Of a stretch of DNA of 64,000 bases, positions 55,524 through 64,000 are shown piece after piece. The notes beneath the pieces are model-generated. The model saw nothing but the letters and a program-made list of their open reading frames with translations. It ran no database searches and was not told the origin of the DNA. The translations under genes and the position numbers were made by a program. The first letter of the stretch is position 1, and the number at the start of each line of letters is the position of its first letter. Source of the DNA: Puccinia triticina (lineage: Eukaryota; Basidiomycota; Pucciniomycetes; Pucciniales; Pucciniaceae); NCBI RefSeq assembly GCF_026914185.1, contig NC_070560.1, forward strand, positions 3,091,501 through 3,155,500. The letters are read 5' to 3'.

Positions 55524-55773
55524 TGTGGGGTCTTTTATTGCACTAGCTCAGGAGAGATGAGTAGTCAGTCGGGATCTCTGCTCTATATACAACTCAAGGG
55601 AAGGGAAGATGGAAGAATGAAATGGGAGGCTCACCTAGCTCAGGAGAGATGAGTAGTCAGTCGGGATCTCTGCTGTGCTAGGATGAGACTGGGGAACAGG
55701 CTCTATCGGGTCGAATTGGAGTCTTGTGAAAGGCTTGTGAAATCCGCGGCGCCTCCGGCGCGGGGGTTTTACA
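55524..55773 (-). repeat. LTR, 250 bp (reverse orientation) with adjacent primer site
   Basis: On the reverse strand it starts TGTAAAACCCC and ends GACCCCACA. It is followed by TGGTATCAGAATC (55522-55510), the classical primer site for the 3' end of initiator tRNA-Met. It is homologous to the LTR at 32572-33095. GTCAGTCGGGATCTCTGCT is duplicated within it (55575, 55656). Confidence 0.75.
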
Positions 55774-55898
55774 GTCTTCCCCCCTATATTGAAAGGGAAG
55801 GAGGCTTGAGTGGTTGATTGGGACAAGGGCGGTTGAGCGGCGCAGCGGTATATTTTTTGGGTCGCAGAGTAAGAGGAAGATTGTCGCGAGCCTGCCGT

Positions 55899-56375
55899 CA
55901 ACAGTGGGTCAGCTACGCTAACATAGCTGTTAGCGTAGCGTAGCGCAGCGCAAATGCGCTATTTTTTAGCGTAGTGTTAGCGCAATTGCGCGCATCTGCG
56001 CTAACGCTACGCGCAAAGGATGCAAAGCTATTTTAGCTTTTAGCGTAGCGTTAGCGCAGATGCGCGCAATTGCGCTGATGCTAAGCACGCAAGGCGCAAA
56101 AGAGCGCGCGCTATGCTGCGCTAAAGCGTTTTTCGCGGCAAAAAAGTGTCTTTTTTCCGCTAGAAGCGCCTTAGCGCCACGTAGCGTAGCATAGCGGCTG
56201 TAGCGCAGCGCTAACGCTAAACAAAAATTGGTATGCTGTTAGCGCCGCTGAAAATTAGCAAAGCGTAGCAGCGCTAACAGCGCGCTAACGCTATTCAAAA
56301 AAGGTTGGCGCTTTTTGCCGCTACGCTAAACTTTAGGGCTAAAATAGCGTAGTTTAGCGTAGCGGCCCACTGTTG
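55899..56375. mobile_element. 477-bp fold-back element of GCTA/TAGC words, TSD CTGCCGT
   Basis: The ends CAACAGTGGGTCAGCTACGC and GTAGCGGCCCACTGTTG pair. CTGCCGT flanks both sides (55892-55898, 56376-56382). The interior consists of TTAGCG, GCGCTAAC and TGCGCGCAATTGCGC words. It splits a reverse-strand retroelement frame: PTTAA before and TAGSRQSSSYS after the insertion. Confidence 0.9.
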
Positions 56376-56382
56376 CTGCCGT

Positions 56383-56991
56383 GGTTGGAGCAGCGGAAGG
56401 CGGTGCGGTGGGGCGCATTGCGGGGGGTTTTGATTGGTTGCGAGTGTTTTTAGTGGAAACGGGCTTTTTAGTCGGGTGGGTAGCGGACGAATTGATAGTT
56501 GGGTCCATTGCGCAGACGAAAAATGTTGGAGATTTTGAATGGAGTCGGATGGTGAGCGTTGCATTGTGTGGAGTCAGGCCGGTCATCAGCTCCTGGGGTC
56601 GCCGGCGCAATCCTGGTGGCTCAATCCTCTGACCTGTATGAACAGTGCCTTGTAAGCACCTACCAGCGTGAAACTGATGGAGTGTCCTCTGTCAGGGTGA
56701 ACGGGGGCGGACATACCCATCATCAGCCGAATCGTCCTTGGCGAACTCCGCCGCCAGTTCATCAAGCAGGGCTGGGTTGAATCCTGGGTAGTCTTGCATG
56801 AGCGCCTTGCCTTCCATGAAGGCTTGACTTTCCTCTTCGATGATTGAATCCATTGCCGTAGCAGCAACTGAGGCAAAGGACAAGCCGGGAGGTCCGACGT
56901 CTGTGTCGTCATGGAGGGAGGACTCTATGTTGTCAAACGTTGTTACTGCCGCCGCGTGATACTCATCAAAGTGGGTGTCGTCGTCGATCAC
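56383..56991 (-). pseudogene. acidic retroelement ORF fragments
   Basis: On the reverse strand, 56991-56690 encodes an acidic segment (FDNIESSLHDDTDVGPPGLSF, EEESQAFMEGKALMQDYPGF). A shifted frame continues with a Pro/Thr-rich stretch to the fold-back insertion. It follows the Gag fragment at 57130-57957 and is probably a decayed part of the same element. Confidence 0.45.
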
Positions 56992-57129
56992 GGCCGTTGG
57001 GTCCAGTAAGTCGTCCCCCTGGTTGGCGACTGCCGCTACTCCTGCTGGTTTACCAGTTGGGCGTCCAGGTTGTGAGAATCCCCCCTTGGCTCAGTTTGTC
57101 TGTGGTTTATTCCACGCCCTAGGGGCCAC

Positions 57130-57957
57130 TTAATCAGCTGACTTCGGTGGCACGATGAAGGAGGGAGGAGCGTCAACGGGGCCGCGGTAGACCGGTCCAG
57201 GGCAAGTGCCGGCCGCGTTGCCGCAATGTTGTTTGCAATGATGGCACTTGCCCACCAAGTCCAGGTACAAGTGGATCCGCCAGATGTATTCCTCTCGAGG
57301 CAAGGAGCTCAGGGTTGATCCTTGTTGAGCTGTTGAGTTTGATCCTCCAAAACGGGAGCGTGGGATCTTCTTAGGCATTGCATCGTAACAGTTCCCCACT
57401 CGTCTGACAAATTCTTTGAATTTGAACCCTTCCGGCTTGAGTATGTCTAGTTTCTTGACTTCGTTCTGAAGCTCTTGTGGGAGACCAAATGTCATCCCCT
57501 CCGCGAGTTGGAAGTCAGTGAGTGAGGTGCTGTTGAAGTTAATCATCCTCTGGAGCGTCCGCGCGCGGGTTTTGTACTGATTGAAGGACTCGGAGTGCAT
57601 CATCCTGAGGTAGCGGACCTCTCTCTGAAGGTCGGAAAGCCATTGTGACGGTAGGGCCGCGTCAAACAGATCTGCCTTCACCTCAGCCCAAGATCTTTTG
57701 GTCATCTTCTGCGCCTCAGCTTGGAAGAAGGACAGGAGGTTCGTTTCCGAAATTAAACAGCCGATGATGAGGAGTTTGTCGTGGTCGTTGGTGATGTCTT
57801 TTGACATGAAGAAGATTTCCACGGCGTTGATCCAAAGTAGAAAAGGCTCTACCTCCATGTAGGGGCCTACGTATTTCGGCGAATTGGCTGTGTTGAATTG
57901 ACAGTGATCCACTCGTTCCCTTGGTATAGCAGTGAACCAACCCAAAGCCACTACCAA
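57130..57957 (-). pseudogene. Gag-like polyprotein fragment of an LTR retrotransposon
   Basis: The 275-codon frame reads as a retrotransposon Gag: YVGPYMEVEPFLLWINAVEIFF, then LLIIGCLISETNLLSFF, WAEVKADLFDAALPSQW, LQREVRYLRMMHSESFNQYKTRARTL, FVRRVGNCYDA, and a zinc-knuckle-like C-terminus CHHCKQHCGNAAGTC with irregular spacing. The frame begins without a convincing ATG near 57957, where AT-rich sequence takes over. It ends at a TGA before protease or RT domains. In such elements Gag coats the RNA in particles. It is likely Ty3/gypsy-type by the capsid segment, but that is uncertain. Confidence 0.65.
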
Positions 57958-57959
57958 GA

Positions 57960-60640
57960 TGGATGAATTTGCGATGTCGTATATTGATCAATATAGCGTA
58001 TATTGATCAATTTATATTGATCATTTTTTATTATTATTATTATTCTTGATACCTTTGTCTGTTTTACATGTCTCCTTAATACTATTCTATAATCTCTCTC
58101 CTTCCCCTTGTGTTAGCTTCAAGCCACAGGAATCTTTTTTTTTTTTTTTGCCTGATAACATTCATAAATTTCTACATACACTATTCAATTCTTCCTGAAA
58201 AAAAGACATTGCAAGTTTTAGGATTCATAATCCAGGGTGGCTGAGGGGTCTCAATTTTTTTTTCTTTTCTTTTTACTTCAACAATTGATCCCACTTTCTT
58301 AAATCCACAGAATCCTAGATCTCTAGATCTAAGTTTTGGGGTGTTTTTTTTCTCACAAAATGGGGCAAAAAATGCCCCATTATTCTCACTTGGCACGTTG
58401 AATATCCCCAAAGGCCCGAAGGCCCTATGGATGACCCTCGGCCAGCTGTGCCGGAGCAACGAGCAAAAGAGGGCCGGTTGGTAAACTAGCCAGGGAGGGC
58501 CTAACCAAGCAGTTAGTGGCCTCCCAGGGAGGGGGCGGACGAAACCGAATCCCCTGGTGTTCAACCCACCCCACCCAACCTCTTTAAATACCCTCAGCTG
58601 CCCCACTGCCAACTACTCACCGCGCCTCCGTTGCCTGCACCACTGCCACCGTGGCCGCTTGACTCTTTCCCATGGCAACAGTCCCTGCTATGGCGGTGCC
58701 ACCGCTTCAGTTTCTCAGGCCCAACTGCTCCAGGTGACAACCTGCACAACGTAAGTTTTTTTCGTCGCCTCTTCCACTAAATGTGCCCCGACAACAATTA
58801 AACACAAACCTTGATTGAATCTCAGAGCTCGTATCATATATTCAAAAGACCCTGCGTAGTAAGACCGGTGTGGTCGAGTCTATTCCCTCCCGGTTTGGCT
58901 GTACCGGGCCTCTCATTAATGGCTTATGTGATTCGCGGCCCGGCCAACAGCTAATCAGCACCAAGTTTCAAGCCAAACCATGCCAGCCAGACACAGGGAC
59001 ACCACCAGCTCAGGACGCGAGAACCACAGGATGAAGGGCACAGGCGCAGGACTACCTGAACACATCCAAACCAACAATGCGGCGGGAGGACCAACACCTT
59101 CTCAGACACTCGTCTTCCTGACCGTAAGCTTCTACCTGTTCGCCGCATTGGTCAACTTATGTCAACTCGTTCTTCTTATAATTTTCCTTGCCCCACCATG
59201 ATTCTTAGTTTGCTCAGTAATACTCGTGCAAGTGATGATTGACAAAAGCTCAAGGTTTGCATCCACATCATCTTTGAAGAAGCGACCTAAAGATGATTTG
59301 ATCAATTGGCACTCAGATACTGACACTTGAAATCTGACATCTCCAAAAATCAACCCGGAAAATTCAAAGTCCAGCAAGCATCAATTTCAGCGATGAGTGA
59401 TTCCTACGGCACAATCAGTAGGTCTCGATGCAACTCGGCCAGCTTCTTGACACTCAAAAAAGACTCGTAGGGATGCGACGTTCAGCTCCAACTTACTGAT
59501 CAAAGCCTACCTCAAGAACCCGGCGAACCCAGTACCGTTTCCGTTACTACTAATGAAGACGGGCTGGGGGACCAGCGTCCCAAGGAAGCTCGTCAGCGGG
59601 GGCACGTTGTCGACCCCAAAGCCAAGCCGGGCTGGGATGAATGTTTCTGAGCGCAGCTTGCCTCCTCGGCTCAACGGGCCTCTCCTGCGAATCCGCTCCA
59701 ACAACAACCACAACTCCCGGCGAGTTGACTCCCTCTTTTATGGCCCCGTGGACCCTGTCCTGGTTGACCCTTCCGTCAATCATTATTACACCTTCCCCGC
59801 ACTCGAAGAGGCCCTCATGGCCCCCCTAAATTGCTACGAATGCAAGCTTTTCGACCCTGTCATCCTTCAATCCTCTTTGTCCATCTAACCATCCTGTCTT
59901 GTCCACTCCTCCTCCTTCACAACCCTCCCAATTCTCTGCTCACTCCCTCGTTAAACTTAACGCTGAAGTCTTTCCTTGGGATGCTAAGAAAGGTATCGGC
60001 CTCCTCAACCCTTGCTGAACTTAAAATAACATCCCTCCCATCCTCTACATAGTTCTCTCCCTGCTTCTCAATTTAATTGTGCTCAAGCTTTTGAAAAGTA
60101 GTAATGTATGGTTGCTCAAATCATAGCCTATCCAGTCAGTTTTTTATTTTTCAGCAAACAACATATGAGAGAGAGATATAGTGACTGGATTACCACTCCC
60201 TATCAAGCAGCAAAAGAAACCTGTGTGGCCAATTGCTTACCGTGCCTCTTTCCTTCCTTGAACAAGCATTGCTCTGTTGCATGGGCGTTGTGATTTGCTG
60301 TTTTTTCATGGCTTTGCAAGTTATTTGTATCTATGAATGCAAGACACACATTATCTCATTGTCAATCTATTAAAGCTATTCTACTGAAATTTTCTCAATG
60401 AATTTGAGGTTTATATAGAGATGTGTATTGTTGGAGAAAATCATTGTGGTTGGGTCCAATCCCAACATCTTTTCTCACAAAATTTTAATTAATGGCCAAC
60501 CAGTCACTGGGTTAGCACCAGGGCTGCCAATGAGGAATCAGGAACAAGGAGAAAGCTATAATAGCCAGGTTTTCCACTGGTGGGGGAAATGGGGTGATCT
60601 GTTGCTTGGGGCAAGATGCTAGCAATAGCATGTAGTGAGG
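57960..60640. other. no gene supported with confidence
   Basis: Contents include a TATTGATCAATATA palindrome cluster (57980-58020), an (ATT)n tract (58029-58045), poly-T runs, and scattered short frames. Forward pieces at 58979-59122 and 59540-59890 are Pro/Ser-rich, with possible splice sites, but I could not assemble a gene. A TATA-like TTTAAATACC lies at 58584. Confidence 0.35.
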
Positions 60641-60654
60641 TGGGAAAATCTCCC

Positions 60655-60872
60655 TGAAACAACGCTCAAACAAATGCAATACAAGAAATGTATATGGTAA
60701 ATGTTTCACGTCAAAGATACATACCTACATGTCTAAATATTTTTTTAGCCATTATATACAGGATAACGGCTAAAAAAAAAAAAATAAGACATGTAGGTAT
60801 GCATCTTCAATGTGAAATGTTTACCATATACATTTTTTGTATTGCATTTGTTTCAGCGTTGCCTGAAACCTG
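60655..60872. mobile_element. fold-back MITE, ~100-bp arms
   Basis: CAAATGCAATACAAGAAATG..TATGGTAAATGTTTCAC..CATACCTACATGTCT..TTTTTTTAGCC pairs with the mirror sequence GGCTAAAAAAA..AGACATGTAGGTATG..GTGAAATGTTTACCATA..TTGTATTGCATTTG. The loop is only about 20 bp. There is no coding content. Confidence 0.85.
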
Positions 60873-61189
60873 CAGCGGCGTAGCCGCCTTGGCCTCTAGT
60901 GTTATCAAAAGTCTGCAAATCGACTTTTTTTCAAAAAAGGAAAAACAGTGACCCCTGACCTCTCTCATGATACCATCCTGCACACATTATTAATTTGGTT
61001 GGTTGAACTTGCTCAAGATATTGCATATCATACTTGAAGTGCTACATGCATAGGAGGCCTTTTTGAAATTAGTTTACCATGGTTTAGCATATTTTTGTCA
61101 GGTTCTTTCTTTTATCTACTTTTGTTATCAACCACAGATTAATGAGGAATATTTCCACATAAAACTTCATTGGAACAATTTTCTGCATA

Positions 61190-62191
61190 TAAAACCCAGA
61201 AATAATGAATTTGGGGTCACATCCATTATGCAGCAGCTACAATCTGATCAGTTGCCAAATCTCACTACTTTGTTAGTTTCTTGGTATTTCTGCAACTATA
61301 TCTCAACACAGCCTGGGAATTTTTCCATAAAATTGGTACCAAAATGTTTCAAAGCCCCCATAGATTCATTGTGTACCTTGAATGACCACAAAATTGCCAA
61401 ATGTAGCTGCTACAATCTGATCAGTGGCCAAATATCACTAATTTGGTAGTTTCTTGGTGTTTCTGCCACTATATCTCAACACAGCCTGGGAGTTCTTCCA
61501 TAATATTTGTTTCAAAATGATCAATAGTCCCCAAGGATTCATTGTGTACCTTAAATGACCACAAAACTCCCTAATGTAGCCCCTACGACCTGATCAGTTG
61601 CCAAATATCACTAATTTGGTAGTTTCTTGGTGTTTCTGCCACTATACCTCAACACAGCCGGGGAGTTCTTCCATGATATTGGCCTCAAAATGTTCAGTAG
61701 CCCCCAAGGATCCATTGTGTACCTTAAATGACCACAAAACCCCCAAATGTGGCAGCCAAAATCTCATCAGTTGCCAAATCTCACTAATTTGGTAGTTTCT
61801 TGGTGTTTCTGCCACTATATCTCAAAGCAGCCTGGGAGTTCTTCCATGATATTGGTCTCAAAATGATCAATAGTCCCCAATTATTCATTGTGTACCTTAA
61901 ATGACCACAAAACCCCCAAATGTAGCAGCTACAATCTGATCAGTTGCCAAATCTCACTAATTTGGTAGTTTCTTGGTGTTGCTGCCACTATATCTTTAAA
62001 GCAGCCTGGGAGTTCTTCCATGATATTTTTTTCAAAATGATCAATAGTCCCCAAGGATTCATTGTGCACCTTAAAAGACCACAAAACCCCCAAATGTAGC
62101 AGCTACAATCTGATCAGTAACCAAATCTCACTAAACTGGAGTTTCTTGGTGCCTCTGCCACTATATCTCAAAGCATCCTGGGAGTTCTTCC
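61190..62191. repeat. satellite array, 173-bp unit, about 5.7 copies
   Basis: The anchor CTACAATCTGATCAG or a variant occurs at 61237, 61410, 61582, 61756, 61929 and 62103, spacings 172-174. Each unit also has CTAATTTGGTAGTTTCTTGG, CCACTATATCTCAA, GCCTGGGAGTTCTTCC and GTACCTTAAATGACCACAAA. The last unit is cut by the copia LTR at 62192, after TTCTTCC. Confidence 0.95.
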
Positions 62192-62635
62192 TGTTTGATT
62201 CAGAGGCGAAAACTAAAGTATATTTCAGTTAGAGATGAACAGAAGTGAAATGAAAACAAAGAGTAGCTGAAATACCTAAAGGATCGGGACAAGCTAGAAA
62301 GAAAGAAGACTTGATAAACCAGAACAACCACAATACTCCACACTATAACTCTCAGACAACAGACTGAAGAACACAATTAGTTGAGACACATGGAGGATAT
62401 CGGAGAGAGAAAGAAATTTACCGCAGGTCTGATTGCTGGCAGCGGATGATCTCGAGGAGGACGACTGAAGGATGGCTTTATGCGAGATTCGTCGTACTCT
62501 TGCTGGACCTGATTGGTTTGACTCGAGATGAGGAAAAGGCGATGATCTGAGTTGAGCCGCGAGTTTGTTCCACGAGCTGCGGAGGGTTTGACTGCGCCTT
62601 CCGCGCGCTTGAGCAGACGAAGGCATATTTTGACA
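62192..62635 (-). repeat. 3' LTR of a reverse-strand copia element (444 bp)
   Basis: On the reverse strand it runs from TGTCAAAATATGCC to GAATCAAACA (TG..CA). It is immediately preceded by a purine tract (ATGGGGGTG) after the pol stop codon. It lies directly in a satellite unit. Confidence 0.75.
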
Positions 62636-62654
62636 CACCCCCATGCGCATTACC

Positions 62655-63791
62655 CTAGGATGATGAGCATACCAGCCGAAGACTTCTCAGAGCGCGATGA
62701 ATGGTGGTTTTTCCCACTGCCTTTGTAAGGAAATCGGCCAGCATTTGATTGGTGGGCACGTAATGGAGGACAATGGACTTAATCTTGATCTCTCTTCTGA
62801 TGAAGTGGTGACGCAATGACATGTGTTTAGTTTTGTAATTTGAGTGATTGGATTCGTTGTTGGCCAGGGCTATGGCCCCTTGATTGTCTTCGAAAATGGG
62901 AGTTGGACCAGGAATTTTGATGTTGAAAATCTTCTTGAGAAGTGTCTTGATCCACATGAGTTCCTTTGTGATGTCCCCAAGTGATTTGTACTCTGCCTCA
63001 GTAGAAGACAGAGAAAGGGTTGGTTGTTTTCTGGATTTCCAGGAGATAACATTGCCGTTGAAGAGGATGAGATTACCGGACACTGATCGTCGAGATTCAG
63101 GACATGAGGCCCAGTCAGCATCGGCGTATCCTACGAGAGTGTCATCTGAGTTAATGGATCCTTGGAGCTTCAGACCAATGTGTTTGGTGCCCTTTAGATA
63201 TCGGAGAACCTGAATTGCGGCATCCCAGTGATTGGAGCCTGGTTCGTTGAGGAATTGAGATAATGAGCTGATGGCAAAGGTTATGTCCGGTCGAGTAGTT
63301 ACACTGAGATAGTTGAGAGCCCCCACCAGAGAGCGATAGTTATTGCCGGATTCAAGATGTTGTTTGCGTTTGAGCTTGGAGGCCTTGACCAGGTGACTGT
63401 TAGGTTTTAACGGTGTGGACGCGGGATAGAGATGTTGACAGTCAAATCTTTCAAGTTGGGTGTCAATGTAGTGACTTTGAGTAAGGGTGACATAATCTTC
63501 CCCTTGGGTGACATTCATTCCGAGAAGCAAGCTTGATTCACCAAGGTCCTTGATTTTGAACCGAGATTGAACTTCCTCTTTGAAGATTTCGGGATCTTTG
63601 CTGAAGATGGCTAGATCGTCGACGTGAAGATACAAGAATGTTCCCTTTCGCCAGAAGACGCATGGCTCGGCATCACAGCGGCGAAAGCCGATTTGAGACA
63701 GCCAATCGGTAAGAGTGCGGTGCCACGCGTTTGGCGCTTGTTTCAAGCCGTACATGGCCTTCTTGAGTTTTGTCAGCCTTAGAGTCATCAC
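62655..63791 (-). CDS. copia Pol C-terminal part (reverse transcriptase and RNase H), 5'-truncated
   Basis: The 378-codon frame begins inside the RT palm (LTKLKKAMYGLKQAPNAWHRTL) and includes the catalytic LHVDDLAIF motif (Tyr of YVDD replaced by His-Val-Asp-Asp). The thumb follows (SLLLGMNVTQGEDYVTLTQ), then NYRSLVGALNYLSVTTRPDI and RNase H motifs YADADWASC, LSSTEAEYKSLG, EDNQGAIALA and HHFIRREIK..HYVPTNQMLADFLTKAV. It diverges clearly from the element at 35797. Gag, protease, integrase and the N-terminal RT are missing: sequence similarity stops near 63795 and the dispersed repeat at 63813 begins. The start is therefore not a real initiation codon. Confidence 0.88.
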   Translation of the reverse strand: MMTLRLTKLKKAMYGLKQAPNAWHRTLTDWLSQIGFRRCDAEPCVFWRKGTFLYLHVDDLAIFSKDPEIFKEEVQSRFKIKDLGESSLLLGMNVTQGEDYVTLTQSHYIDTQLERFDCQHLYPASTPLKPNSHLVKASKLKRKQHLESGNNYRSLVGALNYLSVTTRPDITFAISSLSQFLNEPGSNHWDAAIQVLRYLKGTKHIGLKLQGSINSDDTLVGYADADWASCPESRRSVSGNLILFNGNVISWKSRKQPTLSLSSTEAEYKSLGDITKELMWIKTLLKKIFNIKIPGPTPIFEDNQGAIALANNESNHSNYKTKHMSLRHHFIRREIKIKSIVLHYVPTNQMLADFLTKAVGKTTIHRALRSLRLVCSSS

Positions 63792-63812
63792 AGCTGACCC
63801 AAAGTCTGCCTT

Positions 63813-64000
63813 TTATCTACTTTTACATATGAATTGCTTTATATCTTTTCCATCTTAAGAGATATCCTTATTCTGACTTCATATTCTGTTTCCTCACGCA
63901 ATTTTAACCCTAGTTACAACTCACCAATTCTTTGTAACTCTACTCCTTCCCTGAGTCCTTGAGTTGTGGCGCGCATGCGCAGTTGTGACGTGTCAGCGCT
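63813..64000 (+). repeat. dispersed repeat also found at 9093-9265
   Basis: TTTATATCTTTTCC, TGACTTCATATTCTGTTTCC, TTTTAACCCTAG, ACTCCTTC and GAGTCCTTGAGTTGTG follow the order seen at 9100-9235. It abuts the truncated end of the copia element and runs off the window. Confidence 0.6.

Noticed and set aside
58979..59888. possible spliced gene with Pro/Ser-rich exons
   Set aside because: I could not find a consistent set of splice sites and phases or any recognisable domain, so I left it as unassigned sequence.
62655..63791. treating the copia RT/RNase H frame as a complete gene
   Set aside because: It begins inside the RT domain and its upstream sequence belongs to a different repeat, so it is a truncated element.
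1..64000. tRNA, rRNA or other structured RNA genes
   Set aside because: No convincing tRNA cloverleaf with A and B boxes or rRNA core sequence was noticed by eye. The only tRNA-like matches are primer-binding sites of retroelements.

Overview
The window looks like a transposon-rich stretch of a basidiomycete genome, most likely a rust fungus (Pucciniales, probably Puccinia-like). Seen directly: spliced genes with short GT..AG introns, several small single-exon secreted proteins, and many nested class I and class II elements. The taxonomic call is inference from gene style and repeat type; no rRNA or other marker gene is present.

Gene islands. 0.3-1.0 kb holds a two-exon hypothetical gene. 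A second, broken copy of its 3' half is split by a 7.4 kb insertion (1.5-8.9 kb) that carries a dead hAT transposase and smaller elements. 10.6-18.4 kb holds a short secreted peptide candidate, a nine-exon Zn(2)Cys(6) transcription factor (11.6-14.7 kb), a secreted Pro/Asn-rich protein (16.0 kb) and a small secreted protein (17.9 kb). 23.3-29.0 kb holds the paralog of the 16.0 kb gene, a reverse-strand secreted protein with a very basic tail, and a three-exon nuclear-type hypothetical protein. 42.2 kb holds what looks like a diverged paralog of the 17.9 kb protein. The two secreted-protein pairs suggest dispersal of candidate effectors between transposon blocks. The first pair shares a promoter palindrome; the second pair shares a candidate 5'UTR intron that ends exactly at the ATG.

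Transposon blocks. 18.6-21.2 kb is a large fold-back element around an inverted 18-bp minisatellite. 30.0-34.0 kb has a mariner-like element, copia remnants, and an LTR leader split by a hAT MITE with a perfect 8-bp duplication. 34.0-41.5 kb is a PIF/Harbinger-like element carrying a Myb/SANT-like gene. That gene is cut in mid-codon-frame by a nearly intact Ty1/copia element (35,462-40,375) with a 1355-aa Gag-Pol ORF, a TATAT target duplication, a primer site matching the anticodon arm of initiator tRNA-Met, and a 3' LTR expanded by a 67-bp tandem repeat.

44-56 kb is mostly non-genic. It contains three arrays of tandem hairpins built on CCAGCTCGCC..GGCGAGCTGG, two of which form arms of a large inverted repeat (50.3-51.1 against 52.2-53.0 kb). 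It also holds a LINE 3' fragment and two fold-back elements made of GCTA/TAGC words with 7-8 bp target duplications. 56.5-58.0 kb has a Gag fragment on the reverse strand, 61.2-62.2 kb a 173-bp satellite, and 62.2-63.8 kb the 3' end of another copia element. The hairpin arrays and the conserved promoter palindrome are the most unusual signals.
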